Assembly: GCA_016931625.1 (NCBI GenBank) | Contig: JAFGEK010000026.1 | Location: 1 to 59,749 of the forward strand | Direction: 5' to 3' | Source: Deltaproteobacteria bacterium | GTDB lineage: Bacteria > Myxococcota > XYA12-FULL-58-9 > JAFGEK01 | Length of the DNA: 59,749 nucleotides | Shown here: in pieces, positions 15,567-22,638 of the stretch | Layout: each line of letters starts with the position of its first letter | Position numbering within the stretch: the first letter of the stretch is position 1 | Program-made: the position numbers and the translations under genes | The notes under the pieces: model-generated | The model's input: the letters and a program-made list of their open reading frames with translations, nothing else | Told to the model about the DNA's origin: nothing | The model's database searches: none

Positions 15567-16598
15567 ATGGAGCGGGTAGCTTGCCCATATTGTAAGTTTA
15601 TGAATTTTTCTATTTCAGCTTATTGTGGCCGCTGTGAAAGACCGCTGCCTCGTTCTAATAATTTAGTTAATAAAAATCAAAATACAGCTACGCATGGCAA
15701 AGCAACTATTACATCACCTAATCTAGGGGCACTACCACCTGTACATAAAATTGTGGGTTTGCCACCTTCGCCAGTAAAAGAAGCAACGCCACCACCAACT
15801 TCATCAGTAGCAGCACCAATACCCGTATTAACACCAGCACTAGTAATTAACTCACCGAGTAAAGAAAATATTGCAGCCCCTGAAAAAATCGCTGCCATAC
15901 CAGCAGCAGTGAAGCTCACACCGTCACCAGCGGTGAAAGTTACAATGCCAGCTAAACCACATGCATCACCAGTTGTAGAAATCCCAGCGCCATTGCCGCC
16001 TTTATCACTTGAAGCATCACCACCTACAGTGCAGCCTATTGCTCTTGATAGCAAAGCAGTTAAAAAGCCAAAGTTGCAACCAAACTTTAGCGATGTTTGG
16101 CCCGAGCAAGATCAAACGATTGCCCTAAAAATACCCTCTTTTTTAAGAGCAGGTTTAGCAAAAGCAATTGATTTAAGTTTAGTTGTTGCGGTTGCAGTAA
16201 TCACCCTTATCATTCAAGTTTTGTTATGGGACGTTAGTTTTGTTTCAACTGGTAATACTTGGCTTGATCGTATAGCCGAGTGGCTAAATTTTAATGATGA
16301 AATTTTAATCAACGCCATTATTACCGCAGCTTTATTTGCCGCAATTTATAGTGCGATTAATGCGCTTGGTAGCGGTCAAACGCTTGGCCGTAGAGTTACC
16401 GATACTGTTTTGGTACGCCAAAATGGCAAACCCTTTTCTATTTGGCTGGCTATTATTCGCTCGTTGATTGGTTTTATCAGTGTCGTTCTTGGTGGCATCG
16501 GTTGGTTTTGGTCGATTGTTGATCCCTGGCATCGCAGTTGGCCTGATAAATTTATGGGTAGCGTTGTAGTGTGTCGCCATCATAGTAAAACTCGGTAA
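15567..16598 (+). CDS. Zinc-ribbon, Pro-rich linker, RDD-domain membrane protein
   Basis: The 343-residue protein has an N-terminal zinc ribbon (CPYCKFMNFSISAYCGRC), a long Pro/Ala/Val-rich disordered linker (about residues 40-190) and a C-terminal RDD domain with three membrane helices. Of the RDD domain, GQTLGRRVTDTVLVRQNGKP and SLIGFISVVLGGIGWFW are visible, with a conserved DPWHRSWPDK near the end. The first RDD motif is partly changed (LRAGLAKAIDLSLV). Function is unknown; RDD domains are suspected in transport. The linker could span the cytoplasm so the ribbon can bind a partner or nucleic acid. Confidence 0.8.
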   Translation: MERVACPYCKFMNFSISAYCGRCERPLPRSNNLVNKNQNTATHGKATITSPNLGALPPVHKIVGLPPSPVKEATPPPTSSVAAPIPVLTPALVINSPSKENIAAPEKIAAIPAAVKLTPSPAVKVTMPAKPHASPVVEIPAPLPPLSLEASPPTVQPIALDSKAVKKPKLQPNFSDVWPEQDQTIALKIPSFLRAGLAKAIDLSLVVAVAVITLIIQVLLWDVSFVSTGNTWLDRIAEWLNFNDEILINAIITAALFAAIYSAINALGSGQTLGRRVTDTVLVRQNGKPFSIWLAIIRSLIGFISVVLGGIGWFWSIVDPWHRSWPDKFMGSVVVCRHHSKTR

Positions 16599-16613
16599 AA
16601 AATAATTTTTCAT

Positions 16614-17000
16614 CTACCAAATAATATTAATGTTAAAACAGTGAATATCATTATCGCAGCTAATAAGTGAAATATTTTCTATATAACACTGAGCAGCAAG
16701 CATGCGGTCAAAGGGGTCACGATGTTTTTGAGGCCATAAACCAGCACGCTGTGCATGGGTAAGTGTTACCGGCAACTCAGTAAATCCAGCACGTTGCACC
16801 CAACCAGGAATATCCTGAACTAAAGTAGAGGCCGAAGGTAATTTGCCTAAACGATATTTGGTTGCGATTTCCCAACCACTGGCACTTGATATCAGAATTT
16901 TATTAGCGCGATCAGCTATTAGTGCTCTTGCAGCGATAGATAATTTGTCATCATTAAAAAGCCACCATAACAAAACATGAGTATCAAGTAATAATTTCAA
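16614..17000 (-). CDS. vapC: VapC-type PIN-domain toxin
   Basis: The 128-residue PIN nuclease shows the acidic residues of the family: LLLDTHVLLWW (first Asp), SGWEIATKYRLGKL (Glu), HRDPFDRMLAAQC (Asp pair) and ISCDNDI at the end. VapC toxins cleave specific RNAs, often initiator tRNA or the rRNA loop. It lies 3 nt after the antitoxin gene on the same strand, so the pair forms one operon, antitoxin first. The C terminus (HCFNINIIW) differs from the usual end but the length is normal. Confidence 0.9.
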   Translation of the reverse strand: MKLLLDTHVLLWWLFNDDKLSIAARALIADRANKILISSASGWEIATKYRLGKLPSASTLVQDIPGWVQRAGFTELPVTLTHAQRAGLWPQKHRDPFDRMLAAQCYIENISLISCDNDIHCFNINIIW

Positions 17001-17003
17001 TTT

Positions 17004-17228
17004 TTATTTGCCCTCCCAGGCTTGTAGTTCATCTGCCGGTAATTCATCAAAAAATGAGTCATCTAATTTGCCGTGTAGTAGCCCAGGAACACGAGGCTCT
17101 AGGGTGTTAAGCGGGCATAATCGAGCATAAGGCTTACCGTTTTTAGCAATAATGATTTCTTCACCTGCATGAGCATGCTCAAGCAATTTTGAAAGCTGAG
17201 TTTTGGCTTCGTGAACGTTGACAACCAT
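17004..17228 (-). CDS. Phd/YefM-type antitoxin of VapC
   Basis: The 74-residue product is a Phd/YefM antitoxin: VNVHEAKTQLSKLLEHAHAG followed by EEIIIAKNGKPYARLCPL, then a C-terminal toxin-binding tail rich in acidic residues (DDSFFDELPADELQAWEGK). The ATG at 17228 gives the standard N terminus; it lies 7 nt from a near-consensus -10 box and has no ribosome-binding site, so the mRNA is probably leaderless. vapC follows 3 nt later. Confidence 0.9.
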   Translation of the reverse strand: MVVNVHEAKTQLSKLLEHAHAGEEIIIAKNGKPYARLCPLNTLEPRVPGLLHGKLDDSFFDELPADELQAWEGK

Positions 17229-17235
17229 ATAATTG

Positions 17236-17264
17236 ATTATGACCATATATTTAGACTAAGTCAA
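17236..17264 (-). promoter_or_regulatory. Promoter of phd-vapC, leaderless layout
   Basis: On the minus strand TTGACT (17264-17259), a 17-nt spacer and CATAAT (17241-17236) form a near-consensus promoter. Only 7 nt (17235-17229) separate it from the antitoxin ATG at 17228, the same geometry as at hicA and at 2034. Confidence 0.65.
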
Positions 17265-17337
17265 CCATAATAAGATATACGCCACTCACGTTATCCAATT
17301 GCTTCTTGTTTTAAGATGCGCCACAACCAGATAACTA

Positions 17338-18582
17338 ATGAGCCCTAAGAGCATAGAAGCATTGGCGATGTTGCCGAACGAAGTACAAATGCAGCTTACT
17401 GATATTGCTGAAGTCTTTGCTGCCGTACCTGCCGTCGAGTTGTTTTTATTATTTGGCAGCTATGCCCGTGGCGATTATGTGATTGATCACAATACCGGTT
17501 ATCGCTCAGACTTTGATTTATTGGCAGTTACTAAAACCGCCAAAGATGCAGCAGATTATAACATTTTTATGGGTCTTGAAGAGCGCACTCGACAAATTGC
17601 CGGCAAAACCCCAGTTTCACTTATTCGCCACGATATTGCCGAGCTCAATCGCGAAATTCGTATGGGGCAATTTTTCTTTGCCGACATAATCCGCGAAGGC
17701 ATCGTGCTTTATGATTCACATCATGTGCAATTAGCTAAGCCTAAGGCAGTTACTCTGCAAGAGCGTTTTGAATTAACGCGGGGGTATTTCAACACTTGGT
17801 TTGCCAGCGCCAGTTCATTGTGGACCGTGGCGCATCATATTCCATTTATTGAGCGACGTATGGCGGCTTTTTTGCTGCACCAAGCCGCCGAGCGTTTTTA
17901 TCATGCGGTAACTTTAGTTTATGATGGCTATAAACATCGCACGCATAATCTTGAGTTGTTAGCCTCATACGCCGAGCCTCATCATCAACTGTTGCAACCC
18001 TCATTAGCGCGCACTAGTGCTGACGACGAACATTATTTTTCACTACTCAAACGTGCTTATATTGAAGCGAGATACTCATTAAAATATGATGTCACTAAAC
18101 CTGAGCTTACCGAGATGTATTTGCGCGTATTTGATTTTGCCAAGCGCGTGCGCAGTGTCTGTCTTGAAAAATTAGCATCATATTTTGGCGCTGAAGCATT
18201 AGGTGAGCTGCCTGATATTGAAGAGAATGTTGATCTTAACGAACTACCCCCACCACCTGATAATTTAAATGATCAAGAAGCATTAGATTTGTGGCAAATG
18301 GTAGTCAAACGCTTTGTACAAAAGCGTGGTGATGAAAGGTATGAAGAGGGGCATGAAGCTGGGAAGCAAGAAGGTGAATTTATTGGCGAACTGCGCGGCA
18401 AAGTACAAGAACGCGCCCAAGCAATTATCGATGTATTAGCGCAACGTAACATTGCTATTAGTGACACTGAGCGTGAGCAAATATTAAATACCCGCGATGA
18501 AGAAATGTTAAAGCTCTATTGGCAGCGGGTGTTTGAGGTGCAGAGTGTGACACAAATGTTTGTAATCAATGGTAAAATATAA
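17338..18582 (+). CDS. Single-chain MNT nucleotidyltransferase-HEPN protein
   Basis: The 414-residue protein fuses three parts. Residues 30-75 carry a minimal nucleotidyltransferase signature (LFLLFGSYARGD, then SDFDLLAV, the GS...DxD pattern). Residues about 150-290 form a HEPN domain (HQAAERFYHAVTLVYDGYKH, RTHNLELL). The last 100 residues include an acidic Pro-rich linker, a charged helical segment (EEGHEAGKQEGEFIGELRGK) and a tail. MNT-HEPN pairs usually act as TA systems in which the MNT modifies and silences the HEPN ribonuclease; here both are in one chain, as in some described fusions. It stands between vapC and the unknown three-gene cassette, in an accessory patch. Confidence 0.82.
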   Translation: MSPKSIEALAMLPNEVQMQLTDIAEVFAAVPAVELFLLFGSYARGDYVIDHNTGYRSDFDLLAVTKTAKDAADYNIFMGLEERTRQIAGKTPVSLIRHDIAELNREIRMGQFFFADIIREGIVLYDSHHVQLAKPKAVTLQERFELTRGYFNTWFASASSLWTVAHHIPFIERRMAAFLLHQAAERFYHAVTLVYDGYKHRTHNLELLASYAEPHHQLLQPSLARTSADDEHYFSLLKRAYIEARYSLKYDVTKPELTEMYLRVFDFAKRVRSVCLEKLASYFGAEALGELPDIEENVDLNELPPPPDNLNDQEALDLWQMVVKRFVQKRGDERYEEGHEAGKQEGEFIGELRGKVQERAQAIIDVLAQRNIAISDTEREQILNTRDEEMLKLYWQRVFEVQSVTQMFVINGKI

Positions 18583-18607
18583 ACAATTTTATATAGTATT
18601 ATAAATA

Positions 18608-18637
18608 TTGACATATGTGTAAAGTAATGTGTAAAGT
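18608..18637 (+). promoter_or_regulatory. Promoter and tandem direct repeat of the three-gene cassette
   Basis: TTGACA (18608-18613) is followed 18 nt later by TAAAGT (18632-18637), then 6 nt to the GTG at 18644. The 11-bp repeat ATGTGTAAAGT occurs at 18615-18625 and 18627-18637, exactly one base apart, covering the spacer and -10 box. A 12-bp period places the two copies slightly more than one helical turn apart, a plausible operator for the HTH protein encoded second in the cassette. Confidence 0.5.
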
Positions 18638-18643
18638 TATATT

Positions 18644-19456
18644 GTGAACCGAACTTTACCGCCACTAAAGCTTGAAAAATCGCCTCTTGTTTTAGCATTA
18701 GCGCAAATTCGTTTTTCTGCTGTGCTAAAAATGGAAAAATTTATTCCAGATTTACAGGAAATATTACGTCATAAAGGATTTCCAAAGTTTTTTGAAACGC
18801 AGTCGCAAGAATTTCAGCAAGGCCCACAAAAAATAGAGTTGATACCAACTCCTCGATGGGGGTTTGCAGATAAAACATTACAGCATGTAGTATTAATCGC
18901 ACCAAATTTTATCACACTACAAACAAATAATTACGATGTATTTGAAAAATTTGTCGATACGTTACAAATCATTTTTCGTGCGGTTAATGAGGTAGTTGCT
19001 CCTGCTTTAGTTGAAAGAATTGGATTACGCTATATTGACTTAATTCGTCCTCAAGCAGAAGAACCATTAACAAAATATTTATCTGAAGGATTGCATGGAT
19101 TGCATGGATTGAATGCGGCTAAATTAGAAGTTCAATCGCTCCAGCATCGTTTTGAGACAATTGGGAAAACAGATAACGGTATACTCGTTATACGTTTATC
19201 ACAAAATAAAGAAGCAAAATTTCTTCCACCTGAACTTGATCCGGTTGGATTAAAATTTGATTTAGATATAAGTCGTAATGAACTAGTTACATTGCTTGAT
19301 ATAGATCATTTCTCAATAACTCAGCTTGATATGGATGAACAAGTTGTTGTTGATACAATGTGGAATTTACATGACCATTGTGACCGTGTTTTTCGTGAGG
19401 CTGTGACTCCTTATGCATTGCAAAAATGGGGAAGCAAAGATATACCTATGAGCTAA
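18644..19456 (+). CDS. TIGR04255-family protein
   Basis: The 270-residue product matches the sporadically distributed TIGR04255 family: LEKSPLVLALAQIRF near the start, GFADKTLQHVVLIAPNFITL in the middle and ALVERIGLRYIDLI, the most conserved block. The function of the family is not established; its patchy distribution fits accessory or defence genes. It uses a GTG start at 18644 with no ribosome-binding site. The next gene follows 14 nt later with a strong GAGGGGG site, and a third gene follows on the same strand. Composition is AT-rich compared with the housekeeping genes. Confidence 0.75.
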   Translation: MNRTLPPLKLEKSPLVLALAQIRFSAVLKMEKFIPDLQEILRHKGFPKFFETQSQEFQQGPQKIELIPTPRWGFADKTLQHVVLIAPNFITLQTNNYDVFEKFVDTLQIIFRAVNEVVAPALVERIGLRYIDLIRPQAEEPLTKYLSEGLHGLHGLNAAKLEVQSLQHRFETIGKTDNGILVIRLSQNKEAKFLPPELDPVGLKFDLDISRNELVTLLDIDHFSITQLDMDEQVVVDTMWNLHDHCDRVFREAVTPYALQKWGSKDIPMS

Positions 19457-19470
19457 ACAGAGGGGGCATT

Positions 19471-20199
19471 ATGAATTCTTTATTACAATACGAACCTACA
19501 GGGATGAGTAAAACAACTTCTGAAGGTGTTGTACAAACTGCCGCAACAAACGATGAAGTATATGAATGTACACAAGCATTCAGAAAATTAATGCCTTATG
19601 TATTTGCAGTTGCGTCTGTAGGCAGCCTCAACTCAAATTGTATAAACAATAGCACTTTTTACCCAACAGGTAGCAATAATTTAGCAGCGTTAATACAGAA
19701 TGAAACATTTCAACCTGAGCGTTTAGTATTTAATCAAGAGCCAGTAAATGAAATGCTTGCTAATTTTAGGGCGGCATTTTTACTAACAATTAAAGAGGCC
19801 GCTGCAATTTTGCGTGTAGAACGTCCAACAATTTATGCTTGGCTTAGTGAGAACGTTAGACCACACGCAGATAATCTACGTCGACTTCATGAACTTTCTA
19901 ATTTAGCAAAAGAATATGCTTCACGAGCACAAGGTGCAATTACACCAATTCGTAAATATGCAGCCCCTCAAGGTGAGTCTGTTTTTGAGCTTATGTGCCA
20001 AGAGCCACTAGATATTTTAAAAATACGTGAAGCATTGCATCAGATTACCCATGTTTCTAAAGATGTTGAGAAACCAAAAAGACACCGCAGCGCCAGAGAA
20101 GCAGCTCGCGCTTTAGGGCTAGATCCCACAGCTCTTGCTTCACAAGAACGCTTAGATTTTGAAACTGGAAAAAGAATTGCAGATGATAACGAGGTTTAA
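19471..20199 (+). CDS. Helix-turn-helix protein of the cassette
   Basis: The 242-residue protein carries one clear helix-turn-helix at about residues 107-130 (LTIKEAAAILRVERPTIYAW), preceded by about 100 residues of unknown fold and followed by a basic stretch (KPKRHRSAREAARALGLD). No catalytic motif is evident. The start at 19471 is chosen for its GAGGGGG ribosome-binding site; an upstream in-frame ATG at 19426 would overlap the preceding gene. It is the natural candidate repressor of the cassette and could bind the tandem repeats at 18615-18637. Confidence 0.75.
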   Translation: MNSLLQYEPTGMSKTTSEGVVQTAATNDEVYECTQAFRKLMPYVFAVASVGSLNSNCINNSTFYPTGSNNLAALIQNETFQPERLVFNQEPVNEMLANFRAAFLLTIKEAAAILRVERPTIYAWLSENVRPHADNLRRLHELSNLAKEYASRAQGAITPIRKYAAPQGESVFELMCQEPLDILKIREALHQITHVSKDVEKPKRHRSAREAARALGLDPTALASQERLDFETGKRIADDNEV

Positions 20200-20229
20200 T
20201 CAAATACGATAGGATTGTGAGTTTTACAA

Positions 20230-21036
20230 ATGGAAGATGAGCAATCCGTAAAATTCGCAAATCAAATTAGCGAAAATGGATGGCAACAAGGCTCTATCTT
20301 ACCATTATCTTTAACATCGCAAATTGATTTATCAAAAGACATCATCGCAATAGTTATATCTCATGACTGTGATTTACTGACTGCAAATTTTATTGACGAA
20401 CCTTTTGTTGAAATTGCACTAGCGAGAGTTTCAAAAAAAAATGGTTCATTATTGTGGGGAAAGAATCCTAGAAAATTGCAGTTAAAAATCTGTGGTAGTC
20501 AGCAAGAATATTATGAGATTAAAGCTTGGGAGAAGAGACAAGTAAAACGAGAGTTATTGGCGACAAATAAACCAGATCAGCAAATTAATATAGATGATCA
20601 AAATTTAAAAGTTCTTCAGCGTTGGCTTGGAAAAAGGTATTTCAGAGCAGCATTTCCAGATGAATTTAATAACAGATGGAAAAATGGTAAAAATAAAATC
20701 TCAAAAATTTTAAGAAATGATGCAGAAAATATATCAGCGATTTATCTACTTGGTTCTAATGCAGAATTACCAAAGGATAAAAATTATATTATCGAACTTC
20801 GTGCAACTATGGCAGTCGATGATTTCGACGACTTTAAGAAACGAAACCAAGCTCAAAATGTAGTTCAACAAATTGAAACAGAACTTAACTCATGTGACGG
20901 TATTGAAATAGCAGAAACCATACTATTATCAGAAGCTGATATATCCCTGGATGACTTGAAAATATTGAAACGTTGGGATTTTGATTCTATGAGTATTCGT
21001 GATTCAGAAAGCGCAATAGCTGAAGAACCAATATAA
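20230..21036 (+). CDS. Unknown protein with SHDCD motif
   Basis: The 268-residue protein is not recognised by function. Near the N terminus it has WQQGSILPLSLTSQ followed by IIAIVISHDCDLL. The His-Asp-Cys-Asp cluster at the end of a hydrophobic strand suggests a metal site or catalytic centre; this is inference. The middle is highly basic (KRQVKRELLATNK, FNNRWKNGKNKISKILRND), which could bind nucleic acid, and the C terminus is acidic. It follows the HTH gene after 30 nt on the same strand and is AT-rich. Together the three genes look like one mobile functional unit. Confidence 0.7.
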   Translation: MEDEQSVKFANQISENGWQQGSILPLSLTSQIDLSKDIIAIVISHDCDLLTANFIDEPFVEIALARVSKKNGSLLWGKNPRKLQLKICGSQQEYYEIKAWEKRQVKRELLATNKPDQQINIDDQNLKVLQRWLGKRYFRAAFPDEFNNRWKNGKNKISKILRNDAENISAIYLLGSNAELPKDKNYIIELRATMAVDDFDDFKKRNQAQNVVQQIETELNSCDGIEIAETILLSEADISLDDLKILKRWDFDSMSIRDSESAIAEEPI

Positions 21037-21136
21037 CAATTTAAAATAATAAAAGGGTGGTACTGGGAGTCATATAAATTTTTTGAAAAAGGTTTCCACA
21101 TAACCACCAAATTCATTAACTAACCAGTTTCAGCAA

Positions 21137-21400
21137 TCACCACTTTTTCATTTTTTTTAACATCTGCATAAAAACATCAGGTAGCTGCTCGCGAATAAAG
21201 GTTGACCCGGCTTCACTCGACCCCCCGGGATGTGCCACGCGCTCGATTAAGGCTTTGGCGGATAGATTATCATTAGCTAATAATGCTAGGCCTACAGCCA
21301 TATTTACGTTGGGTAAGGTTTCGGCAAAACGTGAACAATATTTAGCTAAGTCAGTATTAGTAACGCATGAAACTATTAGGGGATTATGTTTTTGTATCAA
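21137..21400 (-). pseudogene. Internally deleted ProC-like reductase remnant
   Basis: The frame encodes about 87 residues and begins only with a TTG. ETLPNVNMAVGLALLANDNLS resembles the MPNTPAxVGxG segment of pyrroline-5-carboxylate reductases. It is followed at once by AKALIERVAHPGGSSEAGST, which resembles their C-terminal SPGGTTxxGL dimerisation motif. In an intact ProC these are separated by over 50 residues, and the N-terminal NADP-binding domain is missing here. I read it as a remnant with an internal deletion; a short unrelated gene is possible. Confidence 0.4.
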
Positions 21401-21487
21401 TACTAATGAGTATTATATTGTTTACTAAAACTAGAGTCTTTGCGCCTGGTCGTGTAAGCTTTCTATTATTGATGGAGGTATTTACCC

Positions 21488-22399
21488 ATGCCGCTTAGTC
21501 GTCGTCATTTTCTTGCTGGAACCGCTGCGGTAGCTGGTCTGTCATTATGGCCAATTCGTCGTTTATTAGCAGCCCAACTACCTGATATTATAGATGTTTC
21601 AGGTAGTGACCCAGAAAAAATGGTAAATGCCGCGCTAGAAGCTATAGGTGGTATTAAGCGTATTGTTAAACGCGGTGACTTTGTTGTGCTTAAACCTAAT
21701 GCTGGTTTTGCTAATCCGCCGGATTGGGGCACCACCACTCATCCGCAAACCGTGGTGGCAGTTGCAAAAGCTTGCCTTAATGCTGGTGCCAAACGAGTTA
21801 CCATCGTTGAATATCCACAGGGTAATGTAAGTAAGTGCCTAAAACGCTGTGGCTTACAAGCGGCGCTGACGGCAGTGCCAGAGGTGCAAGTAAAACTGCT
21901 TGGTGCTGCTGAAGATTTTAAATCGGTAAATATTGCCAAAGGCAAAGCGTGCAAAAAAGTTGAAGTTGCTAAGTTGGTATTGTCAGCAGATGTTTTAATT
22001 AACATACCAGCCGCAAAAGCCCACACTGAAACTACCGTTTCGCTAGGGTTAAAAAATGCTATGGGGTTAATTAAAGACCGTGCGGCTTTTCATACGCAAT
22101 TTGATTTGCATCAAGCTATTGCTGATTTAGGTCATGTTATTAAGCCGCAATTAACTATTGTTGATGCGACTCGTGCTTTGCTTACTAATGGTCCGGCAGG
22201 CCCTGGCGAGACCGTTACTCCAGGACGTTTGGCTGTTGGGCGCAATGTCACTTCAGTTGATGCCTATGCATTATCGTTGGCGCGTTTTGCACAACGACAG
22301 TTGTCGGCAAATGACGTAAAGCATATCGCATTTGCTGGTGCCGCAGGTTTGGGTGAAGTTAATATTGCTAAGCTTAAAGTTAAAAAGGTGCAGGCCTAA
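21488..22399 (+). CDS. Tat-exported DUF362 protein, second copy
   Basis: The 303-residue product has a classic Tat signal (MPLSRRHFLAGTAAVAGLSL) and a DUF362 domain with GDFVVLKPNAGFANPPDWGT, HPQTVVAVAKACLNAGAKRV, LINIPAAKAHTETTVSLGLK and TIVDATRALLTNGPAGPGE. It is a paralogue of 6406-7398. A GGAGG-type site precedes the ATG. The next gene on the same strand, 240 nt later, is a large protein containing the same DUF6599-like domain found beside the first DUF362 gene, so the pairing recurs. Function is unknown. Confidence 0.88.
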   Translation: MPLSRRHFLAGTAAVAGLSLWPIRRLLAAQLPDIIDVSGSDPEKMVNAALEAIGGIKRIVKRGDFVVLKPNAGFANPPDWGTTTHPQTVVAVAKACLNAGAKRVTIVEYPQGNVSKCLKRCGLQAALTAVPEVQVKLLGAAEDFKSVNIAKGKACKKVEVAKLVLSADVLINIPAAKAHTETTVSLGLKNAMGLIKDRAAFHTQFDLHQAIADLGHVIKPQLTIVDATRALLTNGPAGPGETVTPGRLAVGRNVTSVDAYALSLARFAQRQLSANDVKHIAFAGAAGLGEVNIAKLKVKKVQA

Positions 22400-22510
22400 A
22401 AAAGAATAAAATCGGTTGGTATTTGCGAAATACCTGTGAAAGTCTCATGATCGATCACATCTTTTTTTTAATTTTCATAACCGTATTAATAAATTACATT
22501 TTTCATCAAT

Positions 22511-22600
22511 GTCATTCCCACGAAAGTGGGAATCTAGAGTATCTTTATTATAATTTAATTTGCTCCTGGATGCCCGCTGTTGCGAGCATGACGAGGAGGC
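22511..22600. repeat. Intergenic hairpin repeat of the attcccNNNgggaat type
   Basis: ATTCCCAC and GTGGGAAT flank a GAAA loop at 22514-22533, a perfect 8-bp stem. A second, weaker half (cctggatgcccgc...gcgagcatgacg, about 22565-22593) completes the two-part layout of repeats widespread in proteobacteria. It separates the DUF362 gene from the propeller gene and argues against long N-terminal extensions of the latter. Confidence 0.65.
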
Positions 22601-22638
22601 TTTGGTGTCAACTAAAAGACACCATCGTCAGGCAGTGG

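Noticed and set aside
22423-22638. N-terminal extension of the propeller protein
   Set aside because: The open frame runs through an intergenic hairpin repeat and would bury the signal peptide more than 70 residues inside the protein.
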